Part shown: piece by piece, positions 14,305 to 19,690 of the stretch
Layout of the letters: every line of letters starts with the position of its first letter
How positions within the stretch are numbered: position 1 is the stretch's first letter
Source: CAWKZT01 sp963854565
GTDB taxonomy: Bacteria > Actinomycetota > Acidimicrobiia > Acidimicrobiales > JAHEJN01
Reading direction: 5' to 3'
DNA: 19,690 bases
NCBI GenBank assembly: GCA_963854565.1
Contig: CAWKZT010000020.1
Coordinates: forward strand, 1 to 19,690
The notes under the pieces: generated by a model
The model's input: the letters and a program-made list of their open reading frames with translations, nothing else
Told to the model about the DNA's origin: nothing
The model's database searches: none
Position numbers and translations under genes: made by a program

Positions 14305-14608
14305 GCAACTCGTCGGGAGGCAGTGGCCGGTTGCTTACCTTGTAGACATCGAGCACATCGGCGTCGCACACCACACAGAGCTGCAGCATTCGCAGTGACT
14401 GCATCGAAAGTTGTGTGCCGCGGCTCTTTTCAACCAACACCTGAAAGGCGGGCCGCACATTGGTTGAGTCACATTTTTTGCACCGGGGCGTGAGGTCGCG
14501 GTCCCAGACGGTGGCGCACTGTTCGCAGGTAACGGTGATAATTCCATCAACGGTTTGCCCCCGGAGACGTTCACCTTCGCCGCAGTGTGGGCAAACGAGG
14601 TCACTCAT
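14294..14608 (-). CDS. Small double zinc-ribbon protein of unknown function
   Basis: A 104-residue protein with four CxxC pairs: C6/C9, C28/C31, C43/C46 and C78/C81. The spacing fits two zinc ribbons, the first from residues 6-31 (CPHC ... CEQC) and the second from 43-81 (CKKC ... CVVC). I do not recognise the family and see no catalytic motif; a nucleic-acid or protein adaptor role is possible. The ATG at 14608 starts directly before the first ribbon. A longer frame to 14689 adds 27 residues of unlikely sequence. TAGTAT lies eight bases before the ATG on the minus strand, close to the leaderless arrangement. Tail-to-tail overlap of 11 bases with murF. Confidence 0.8.
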   Translation of the reverse strand: MSDLVCPHCGEGERLRGQTVDGIITVTCEQCATVWDRDLTPRCKKCDSTNVRPAFQVLVEKSRGTQLSMQSLRMLQLCVVCDADVLDVYKVSNRPLPPDELPTT

Positions 14609-14727
14609 GGTCAGCGATACTACGCGACGGTGGGCGACCAAGCCATAACCGCAATCGCCACCCATTCGCCCTGGTCCCCGCCCCAACATAGTGTCGATAA
14701 GTGGATCCCAGTATCCTTGCCAGTTCT

Positions 14728-14804
14728 GGACCGTTAGCTCAGTTGGCTAGAGCGCTCGCCTCACACGCGAGAGGTCACTGGTTCGAGTCCAGTACGGTCC
14801 ACCA
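14728..14804 (+). tRNA. tRNA-Val (anticodon CAC)
   Basis: A full 77-base cloverleaf. The acceptor stem GGACCGT pairs with ACGGTCC, the D arm is GCTC/GAGC, and the anticodon arm CTCGC/GCGAG closes the loop CTCACAC with anticodon CAC (reads GUG). The T arm is ACTGG-TTCGAGT-CCAGT. The discriminator A and the CCA end are encoded. A -10-like TATCCT lies at 14712-14717. No integrase or repeated tRNA end is seen nearby. Confidence 0.97.
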
Positions 14805-14837
14805 GAAAAATCTGCGCCTGGCGGAGCGGCTGCTGAT

Positions 14838-15557
14838 CTACAGGGGACTGTCAGCCGCCTTGGTGTCGCCAATGCTGTCGGCGTCGACGGCCCGCCATAG
14901 CAAGACGCCGACGATTGCTCCGACGAGCGGAAATACGATGAAGGCCCATAGCTGCTCGAGGGCATCACCACCGGCAAAGATGGCCATAGCAAATGAGCGG
15001 GCCGGGTTGACCGAGGTGTTGTCGATGGGGATCGTGACGAGGTGAATCATTGTGAGGGTCATGCCTACGTGAAGACCAACCGCACCGGCGTTGTAACCCT
15101 TGCGGGTGGTGGACAAAAATACGAAGACCAGAATCGCCGTAAAGGCGACTTCGGCGATGACCATGGCCCAGAATCCGGCAAAGCCGTTGCCGCGGTCCCA
15201 GAGGTTGGTAGCGAAGTTGAGAGGCTGAGCATCGAACGGGCCGTCAGCAGATCGGGCAATGAGCCAAACGAGTGAGCCGCCAGCTGCCGCGCCAAGAAAC
15301 TGGCCAATGAGGTAGGTGGGCACCCGTCTACGATCCATGCGGCCGGCGAGGGCAAGTCCGACGGTTACTGCGGGATTGATGTGGGCCCCAGAAATGTGAC
15401 CGACGGCGTAGGCGACCACTAGCCATGAAAGACCGAAGCTGAGGGCGACGCCTAGGATGCCGATGTTGCCGCCTGCGTAGACCGCCGCGCCGGGGCCGCC
15501 GAGGATAAGAATTGTGGTGCCGATGGCCTCCGCGGCCAGAATGCGTCCGTTGCTCAT
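14838..15557 (-). CDS. aqpZ: Aquaporin Z, water channel
   Basis: A 239-residue inner-membrane MIP-family channel with six expected transmembrane helices and two NPA half-helices: GAHINPAVT (NPA 61-63) and TSVNPARSFA (NPA 184-186). The selectivity-filter residues F41, H172, T181 and R187 match the water-selective set of E. coli AqpZ (F43, H174, T183, R189), so water passage is predicted and glycerol is not. The ATG at 15557 gives MSNGRILAAEAIGTTILILG, the normal N-terminus. The frame runs upstream to 15740 but that part would overlap the divergent ArfB gene and does not look like channel sequence. A promoter TTGGAC-N18-TACAAT lies upstream. The gene ends 33 bases from the convergent tRNA-Val. 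Confidence 0.95.
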   Translation of the reverse strand: MSNGRILAAEAIGTTILILGGPGAAVYAGGNIGILGVALSFGLSWLVVAYAVGHISGAHINPAVTVGLALAGRMDRRRVPTYLIGQFLGAAAGGSLVWLIARSADGPFDAQPLNFATNLWDRGNGFAGFWAMVIAEVAFTAILVFVFLSTTRKGYNAGAVGLHVGMTLTMIHLVTIPIDNTSVNPARSFAMAIFAGGDALEQLWAFIVFPLVGAIVGVLLWRAVDADSIGDTKAADSPL

Positions 15558-15594
15558 AAAAAGTGTTCCGACCTGTCTTAATTTGTCTGCCCGC

Positions 15595-15624
15595 ATTGTA
15601 GGAACGCAGCCATCACACGTCCAA
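15595..15624 (-). promoter_or_regulatory. Putative aqpZ promoter
   Basis: On the minus strand TTGGAC (15624-15619) and TACAAT (15600-15595) are 18 bases apart. Transcription would start near 15588, leaving a leader of about 30 bases. The element pair resembles that of the 6C RNA (TTGGAC-N18-CACAAT), so both may use the main sigma factor. Confidence 0.55.
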
Positions 15625-15641
15625 CATGACAGACTTGTGGC

Positions 15642-16058
15642 GTGGCGATTGATGTCTTGTCTCCTGGTTCCGGCGTCCGCATACCCGCGGGCTTTGTGAC
15701 TTGGGCCTTTGGGCCGTCGGGGGGTCCCGGTGGTCAGCACGCCAACAAAGCCAATACCCGCGCCGAAGCAACACTAGATCTCGTGTCTGCGCCGGGAATT
15801 CCTGAACCGGCGCGTCGTAGGCTCATTGAGAAGCTTGGGCCTCGCTTGGTGGTCGTCGTTGATGATGAACGATCGCAACTACGCAACCGGACCATCGCCA
15901 TCGAGCGCATCGAAGCCAAGTTGCAAACAGCCCTACATCGCCCAAAACCGCGTCGTCAAACTAAACCGTCGCGAGGTTCGGTGCGCCGGCGACTTGACAC
16001 AAAACAACGCCGCAGCGAAGTCAAACGAGGGCGCGGTCAGGTTCAACGCGACGACTGA
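15642..16058 (+). CDS. arfB: ArfB-like peptidyl-tRNA hydrolase (class I release-factor domain)
   Basis: A 138-residue stand-alone release-factor catalytic domain that frees peptides from stalled ribosomes without reading a stop codon. The catalytic motif GGPGGQHANKANTRAEA starts at residue 27, with GGQ at 30-32; the surrounding pattern matches ArfB/YaeJ and mitochondrial ICT1. The last 40 residues are strongly basic (RPKPRRQ ... KQRRSEVKRGRG), the tail that enters the empty mRNA channel in ArfB. There is no codon-recognition domain. The start is GTG 15642, which gives a compact N-terminus, with CAGACT six bases upstream as a weak leaderless -10. It diverges from aqpZ (84 bases) and lies 37 bases before the dehalogenase gene. 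PrfH-like alternatives are less likely at this size. Confidence 0.85.
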   Translation: MAIDVLSPGSGVRIPAGFVTWAFGPSGGPGGQHANKANTRAEATLDLVSAPGIPEPARRRLIEKLGPRLVVVVDDERSQLRNRTIAIERIEAKLQTALHRPKPRRQTKPSRGSVRRRLDTKQRRSEVKRGRGQVQRDD

Positions 16059-16059
16059 C

Positions 16060-16088
16060 TCGACTTGCTCCTGGCGGGGTTGTAGATT
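16060..16088 (+). promoter_or_regulatory. Putative leaderless promoter of the haloalkane dehalogenase gene
   Basis: TCGACT (16060-16065) and TAGATT (16083-16088) are 17 bases apart, and the ATG follows seven bases after the -10, so the transcript would start at or next to the start codon. No Shine-Dalgarno sequence is present. Confidence 0.5.
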
Positions 16089-16095
16089 CTCGTCC

Positions 16096-16968
16096 ATGAA
16101 TAGCTGGAGTGAACGCAAGAAGTACGTCGAAGTCGGCGGCCAACAAATGGCCTACATCGAAGAAGGCCACGGCGACCCCATTGTCTTTTTGCATGGCAAC
16201 CCCACCTCGAGTTATTTGTGGCGCAACGTCATGCCCCATTTGTCAGGTCAAGGGCGGCTACTTGCCCCCGACCTCATCGGAATGGGCGACAGTTCGAAGC
16301 TGACCGACACCGACGCCAGCAGCTACACCTTTGTCGAACATCGCAAGTATCTTGACGGATGGTTCGAGGCCATGGGTCTCACAGAAAATGTCACTCTGGT
16401 CATCCACGATTGGGGATCGGGGTTGGGGTTTGACTGGGCGAACCGCCATCGCGACGCAGTCAAGGGAATTGCCTACATGGAGGCGATCGTGCGTCCGACT
16501 GATTGGGCCCGTTTTGCCCCCGCCGCGACCGATATGTTCAAGGCGCTGCGCTCCGATGCTGGAGAAGAAATGGTGTTGCAGAAGAACCTGTTTGTCGAGG
16601 CGATTTTGCCCGCATCGATTCAGCGTGATCTTAGCGACGACGAAATGGCCGAATACCGGCGTCCGTTTACTGAGGCCGGTGAGTCCCGGCGCCCAACACT
16701 AACGTGGCCTCGTCAGATTCCGATTGATGGCGAACCAGAAGACGTGTCGGCCATCGTTAATTCGTATGCAACTTGGCTTGAGACGGCCGCCGTTCCAAAA
16801 CTCCTATTCTCCGCAACGCCGGGCGCAATTTTGGCGGGCGAACAGTTGGAGTACTGCCGTTCGTGGGCCAACCAGACCGAAGTAGCAATCAACGGAATTC
16901 ATTTTGTGCAAGAGGACTCACCCGATGAAATTGGCCAAGCGATCAGCGACTGGGTTACTGGCCTTTAG
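16096..16968 (+). CDS. dhaA: Haloalkane dehalogenase, subfamily HLD-II (LinB/DhaA-like)
   Basis: A 290-residue alpha/beta hydrolase that replaces halogen on an alkyl carbon with hydroxyl, releasing halide. The whole catalytic set is present at a constant offset of three from LinB: halide-binding N35 (HGNPTSS) and W106, nucleophile D105 (IHDWGSGLGFDWA), acid E129 (IAYMEAIVRP) and base H269 (GIHFVQEDSPDEIG), against N38, D108, W109, E132 and H272. RRPTLTWPRQIPI and QEDSPDEIG are also family hallmarks, so similarity to LinB is high along the full length. The ATG at 16096 gives the usual N-terminus; the frame extends to 15826 across the ArfB gene and is not coding there. Its own promoter candidate is leaderless. 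The next gene is a quinone oxidoreductase 128 bases on, with its own ribosome site. Activity is well supported; natural substrate unknown. Confidence 0.95.
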   Translation: MNSWSERKKYVEVGGQQMAYIEEGHGDPIVFLHGNPTSSYLWRNVMPHLSGQGRLLAPDLIGMGDSSKLTDTDASSYTFVEHRKYLDGWFEAMGLTENVTLVIHDWGSGLGFDWANRHRDAVKGIAYMEAIVRPTDWARFAPAATDMFKALRSDAGEEMVLQKNLFVEAILPASIQRDLSDDEMAEYRRPFTEAGESRRPTLTWPRQIPIDGEPEDVSAIVNSYATWLETAAVPKLLFSATPGAILAGEQLEYCRSWANQTEVAINGIHFVQEDSPDEIGQAISDWVTGL

Positions 16969-17005
16969 ACCTGAAGTGATAGCGATTGGCGAAACTGTCG
17001 CAGGG

Positions 17006-17035
17006 TTGCCAGCTGGTGACCGTGCAATTTGTAAC
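17006..17035 (+). promoter_or_regulatory. Weak promoter candidate for the quinone oxidoreductase gene
   Basis: TTGCCA (17006-17011) and TGTAAC (17030-17035) are 18 bases apart in the 128-base gap between the dehalogenase and the quinone oxidoreductase. The -10 matches four of six positions. Read-through from the dehalogenase gene is equally possible, since no terminator is seen in the gap. Confidence 0.3.
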
Positions 17036-17096
17036 TTCACTTTTCAAACCCGAGCCAATGGCTCAACCGCCCAAGACGGAAATAAGGAGTATTGCG

Positions 17097-18074
17097 ATGC
17101 GCGCTGTTGTGCTTAGAGAAAAGGGCGGGCCGGAAGTTCTCCAAATCGAGAATGTTCCCGATCCGACGATTGGTGCGGAAGAGGTCCTAATTGAGGTCGT
17201 ATCGACCGCAGTAAATCGGGCTGACACCTTGCAGCGAATGGGGTTGTACCCCGGGCCAGATAGCGAATATGAGATTCCGGGGCTTGAGTATTCTGGTCGG
17301 GTGGTGGCGGTGGGCGAACGGGTTACGACCCGTCAGATCGGCGACGAGGTAATGGGTATTGTCGCCGGCGGAGCGTACGCCGAGCTTGTTGCCACCCATG
17401 AGCGCACTACGTTGCCCGTTCCATCTTCGGTTTCGGTCGCCGATGCAGGAGCTATCCCCGAGGTCTTTATTACGGCGTGGGATGCGCTTGTTGTTCAAGG
17501 TGGGCTGGCCTCGGGTCGAACTGCGTTAGTTCATGCAGGAGCATCCGGCGTTGGTACTGCTGCCATTCAGATTGCGAAGGCGCTGGGAGCAAAGATCATT
17601 GTTACCGCTTCGTCAGGAAAGGTCGCGGCATGTACTGCTCTGGGTGCCGATTTGGCTATTGATTACACACAGGACGATTTTGTGGACGGTGTCAACGAAT
17701 TTACCAACGGGGTTGGAGTTGATGTAGTCCTTGACGTCATCGGGGGCGACTATTTCGTTCGCAACATTGCGTGCTTGCGAACCCAGGGGTCAATTATTCA
17801 GGTTGGCGTTATCGATCCGTCGCCGGTCACCTTCAGCCTGCTGCACCTATTACCAAAACGGGCAACCGTTACCGGAACCGTGCTGCGGGCTCGTCCCCTC
17901 GAAGAGAAAATCCTGACTGCTCAACGGTTCGGTCGAGAGATCCTGCCGCGGTTTGATGATGGGTCGCTCCGCCCGGTCATCGACAGCCGGATGCCTCTGG
18001 ACCAAATCGCTGACGCACACCGTCGCATGGGGGACAATGCGAACATCGGCAAGATTGTTATTGATGTTGCTTAA
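17097..18074 (+). CDS. NAD(P)H-quinone oxidoreductase, PIG3-type (zinc-free MDR superfamily)
   Basis: A 325-residue medium-chain reductase that probably passes electrons from NADPH to a quinone or enone. The N-terminal domain begins MRAVVLREKGGPEVLQIENV and contains VNRADTLQRMGLYP (39-52) and GLEYSGRVVAVGE (62-74), typical of the PIG3/TIGR02824 group. The Rossmann loop HAGASGVGTAAIQIAKA lies at 146-162, then the ALGADLAIDY and GVDVVLDVIGG segments. The zinc-binding cysteines and histidines of alcohol dehydrogenases are absent. The ATG at 17097 has AAGGAG (17084-17089) seven bases upstream, the clearest ribosome site in the window; the frame is open to 16986 but the earlier part is not coding. 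It may relieve quinone or aldehyde stress; a link with the dehalogenase product is only a guess. Confidence 0.9.
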   Translation: MRAVVLREKGGPEVLQIENVPDPTIGAEEVLIEVVSTAVNRADTLQRMGLYPGPDSEYEIPGLEYSGRVVAVGERVTTRQIGDEVMGIVAGGAYAELVATHERTTLPVPSSVSVADAGAIPEVFITAWDALVVQGGLASGRTALVHAGASGVGTAAIQIAKALGAKIIVTASSGKVAACTALGADLAIDYTQDDFVDGVNEFTNGVGVDVVLDVIGGDYFVRNIACLRTQGSIIQVGVIDPSPVTFSLLHLLPKRATVTGTVLRARPLEEKILTAQRFGREILPRFDDGSLRPVIDSRMPLDQIADAHRRMGDNANIGKIVIDVA

Positions 18075-18131
18075 GCAAGCATGGGCAAGATGTTCCACTC
18101 TCCTTGGCAACTCCAACGATAGGTCTGCTCA

Positions 18132-18647
18132 ATGCATGTAATGATCGCTACCGATGGAACGCTCGATCCGGCGAAGACAACACGCATCGCGACGCGGTTG
18201 GTTGGCGCCGAGGGCAAGATTACGGTCTTCACCGCGGTGATCGTGCCGCGTGGCCTTCTTGACGACATGCGTGCTGCCGCTGGCGAAGGGGCCGCGGAAA
18301 AGGCCTACGACAAAATCAGCATCGAAAATCGCACTACACAGGCCGGCAATCGGGCCCCAGTACATTGGCTTGGTGATGACGCGGTGATGGACCGATTTGT
18401 CAAGAATCACATTGCCCAGGCCACCGCAGACCTTGCCGGCGCTCTGACCGAAGCAGGTGCAAAGTTCGAGATTGTTGGAGTCGAGGGCGAGGATGTTGCG
18501 AAGCAGGTCCTCAAACATGTCAACGAAAACAGCGTCGATGTCTTGCTGATTGGCACCCACGGCATGGGACGTTTCGATGGTCTGCTGGGAGCATCGTCCA
18601 CCAAGCTCGCCCGACGCGCGGCCTGTTCGGTCGTCTTGGTCCGCTAG
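18132..18647 (+). CDS. Universal stress protein (UspA family)
   Basis: A 171-residue single-domain Usp, cytoplasmic and often dimeric. The N-terminus MHVMIATDGTLDP carries the adenine-site aspartate (D8), and the C-terminal segment LLIGTHGMGRFDGLLGASST (from 138) matches the phosphate-binding loop. That loop differs from the classical G-x2-G-x9-G-S/T: there are eight residues between the second and third glycines and the third is followed by A-S, so ATP binding is uncertain. A longer middle section (residues 45-95) than in short Usps is present. The ATG at 18132 is six bases after TAGGTC, a near match to the leaderless pattern. It follows the quinone oxidoreductase by 57 bases, which fits a redox or stress context. 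Confidence 0.88.
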   Translation: MHVMIATDGTLDPAKTTRIATRLVGAEGKITVFTAVIVPRGLLDDMRAAAGEGAAEKAYDKISIENRTTQAGNRAPVHWLGDDAVMDRFVKNHIAQATADLAGALTEAGAKFEIVGVEGEDVAKQVLKHVNENSVDVLLIGTHGMGRFDGLLGASSTKLARRAACSVVLVR

Positions 18648-18687
18648 GCGTACGCTGCCCAGACGAACAGGTAGGTCGACCACTCGG

Positions 18688-18711
18688 CCACTGATCGTCT
18701 CTAGTCGGTGG
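18688..18711. terminator. Weak hairpin between convergent usp and rimK
   Basis: CCACTGAT (18688-18695) pairs with GTCGGTGG (18704-18711) with two wobble pairs around an 8-base loop. There is no U-tract on either side. Its place between two convergent genes is the main reason to consider it a terminator. Confidence 0.3.
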
Positions 18712-18744
18712 TTGTGAGGGGTGGGCGCCGAGATTCGCTGGACC

Positions 18745-19690
18745 TCATTCGTCGAGTTCGTTTAATGGATCGTCGGGAAGTGGTTGCACCTTCGGCCGCG
18801 AGCGGCGACGTCGGCGTTCGGGTACGAGGTGTCGCATCGACTCCTGATTGCCAAAGCAAAGGAGTCGATCGTGGGCCTCAAGGACACGAGAGTCTTTGGG
18901 GTTGGGGATTACGGTTGTGCCGCGTGTAATGGTCAAGACGGCGATGTCTCGCTCCCGGAGATCCGATTTGCCGATCTGTTTACCGACCAAATCTGAGCCG
19001 TCGCGAACTAACAACTCGGCGACGCCATAACCGGTGCTGACAGTCAGTCGCTGTCGTATGTCCAGTTCGGGGAAGGAAACCTGACTGGACATGTAGTCAA
19101 TAATGGCTCCGGCAATGTCGAGTTCGGTTGCGGTTTCGATGCCTTCAAGCCCCGGTGAACTGTTGACTTCCATCACCGATGGTCCGTCATTGCTTTCGAG
19201 CATGTCGACACCGGCAACGCGCAGACCCATGATCTGCGCGGCCTGAACCGCAACTCGTTTGTACTCGGGGTCGAGTTCGATGGCCTCGGTCGTGCCGCCG
19301 CGGTGCACATTGGAACGAAATTCGTCGCCCTGGGCTGAGCGTCGCATTGCGGCAACCACCCGGTCTCCAATGACAAAGGCCCGAACATCGCGGCCGCGGC
19401 TTTCTTTCACGAATCGCTGGATGAGCACGTTTTGCTTAGTGCTCTGGAGTGTCTCAATTACGGCTTCGGCAACCTTGGTGTCGGGGGCCAAAATGACGCC
19501 GATGCCCTGGGTTCCTTCAAGGAGTTTGATCACTACCGGAGCACCACCTACCTGTTTGATAGCGGGGAGTACGTCGGCGCGTTCGCGTACAAACATCGTG
19601 CCGGGCATTCCAATGTCGTGGCGCGACAGGATTTGTGTCGCCCGCAATTTGTCTCGTGAGTTAGCGATGCCTGCCGCGGTGTTGGGCGTG
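18745..19690 (-). CDS. RimK-type ATP-grasp ligase with C-terminal RCK_C domain (N-terminus beyond window)
   Basis: The last 314 residues are present; the frame is open to the right edge, where ANSRDKLRATQILSRHDIGM is the RimK segment that begins the ATP-grasp core, so roughly 90-100 N-terminal residues are missing. Key parts: PVVIKLLEGTQGIGVILA (ATP-binding lysine and flexible loop), VLIQRFVKESRGRDVRAFVI, the Mg-binding VAGVDMLES, and VMEVNSSPGLEGIE. RimK enzymes add glutamate to ribosomal protein S6 or to coenzyme F420 and related acceptors. After residue about 190 of the visible part, a TrkA-C/RCK_C domain follows (LTVSTGYGVAELLVRDGSDL, VGKQIGKSDLRERDIAVLTI, then RVLEAHDRLLCFGNQES), and a basic tail (RRRRRSRPK). 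That domain in potassium-channel proteins binds cyclic di-AMP or other ligands. The TTG at 19647 is not a real start. Fold firm, acceptor unknown. Confidence 0.85.
   Translation of the reverse strand, partial: TPNTAAGIANSRDKLRATQILSRHDIGMPGTMFVRERADVLPAIKQVGGAPVVIKLLEGTQGIGVILAPDTKVAEAVIETLQSTKQNVLIQRFVKESRGRDVRAFVIGDRVVAAMRRSAQGDEFRSNVHRGGTTEAIELDPEYKRVAVQAAQIMGLRVAGVDMLESNDGPSVMEVNSSPGLEGIETATELDIAGAIIDYMSSQVSFPELDIRQRLTVSTGYGVAELLVRDGSDLVGKQIGKSDLRERDIAVLTITRGTTVIPNPKDSRVLEAHDRLLCFGNQESMRHLVPERRRRRSRPKVQPLPDDPLNELDE

Noticed and set aside
14728..14804. tRNA-Val as an integration site for a mobile element
   Set aside because: No integrase, no direct repeat of the tRNA 3' end and no foreign-looking genes flank it.
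14806..14858. Terminator for aqpZ: 7-bp stem (14826-14832 with 14852-14858) and a T5 run on the minus strand at 14810-14806
   Set aside because: The run lies about 15 bases beyond the stem, the loop is 19 bases and one arm is in coding sequence; too weak to call.
15558..15740. 61-residue N-terminal extension of aquaporin
   Set aside because: It overlaps the divergent ArfB start, and the normal AqpZ N-terminus begins at 15557.
15826..16095. 90-residue N-terminal extension of the haloalkane dehalogenase
   Set aside because: It lies over the ArfB gene in another frame; the LinB-like N-terminus begins at 16096 with its own promoter.
19645..19647. TTG as start of the RimK-type gene
   Set aside because: The RimK core continues in frame upstream of it to the window edge, so the gene is simply cut.
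1..19690. CRISPR array, insertion sequence or toxin-antitoxin pair
   Set aside because: No regularly spaced repeats, transposase motifs, terminal inverted repeats or small overlapping toxin-like gene pairs were found.

Overview
The window looks like chromosomal DNA of an actinobacterium, possibly of the Acidimicrobiia type. The support is a fairly high G+C content, a 6C-type small RNA (a family known from Actinobacteria), many promoters of the form TAnnnT-N6-ATG that imply leaderless mRNAs, a HAD-acyltransferase fusion like those of mycobacteria, and a short mitochondrial-type aconitase in place of the long AcnA usual in actinomycetes. The order assignment is inference. I see no insertion sequence, phage gene, integrase or CRISPR array; the window reads as ordinary chromosome with several compact regulatory units.

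Layout. 1-317: start of a LysR regulator on the minus strand, running off the left edge. 318-654: the only gene-free stretch over 300 bases. It holds a dyad near the lysR promoter, then a 6C RNA (two hairpins, each with exactly six C in the loop, then a strong terminator), then a leaderless promoter for a HAD phosphatase-PlsC acyltransferase fusion (655-2025). 2068-5203: aconitase (minus) diverges from a GntR/UTRA regulator (plus); repeats in the 100-bp gap overlap both promoters. 5325-10287: a three-gene minus-strand operon with 4-bp overlaps, encoding an acyl reductase-HAD fusion, a LarA-like (lactate racemase family) protein and a PlsC acyltransferase. It diverges from a TetR regulator (10335-10940). 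10926-12892: TauD/TfdA dioxygenase and D-Ala-D-Ala ligase, minus. 12988-14304: MurF, plus. 14294-14608: small double zinc-ribbon protein, minus. 14728-14804: tRNA-Val(CAC). 14838-15557: aquaporin Z, minus. 15642-18647, plus: ArfB-like ribosome-rescue hydrolase, LinB-like haloalkane dehalogenase, PIG3-type quinone oxidoreductase, universal stress protein. 18745-19690: RimK-type ATP-grasp ligase with a C-terminal RCK_C (TrkA-C) domain, minus, its N-terminus beyond the right edge.

How the genes relate. Ddl makes the D-Ala-D-Ala that MurF attaches to the peptidoglycan precursor, and the two genes are divergent neighbours. The acyl reductase, LarA-like and PlsC genes are translationally coupled and probably make or remodel an unidentified lipid under TetR control; this is the best candidate for an undescribed system. 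The GntR protein is probably a dedicated regulator of aconitase. The 6C RNA next to a HAD-IB gene resembles the mycobacterial arrangement as I recall it.
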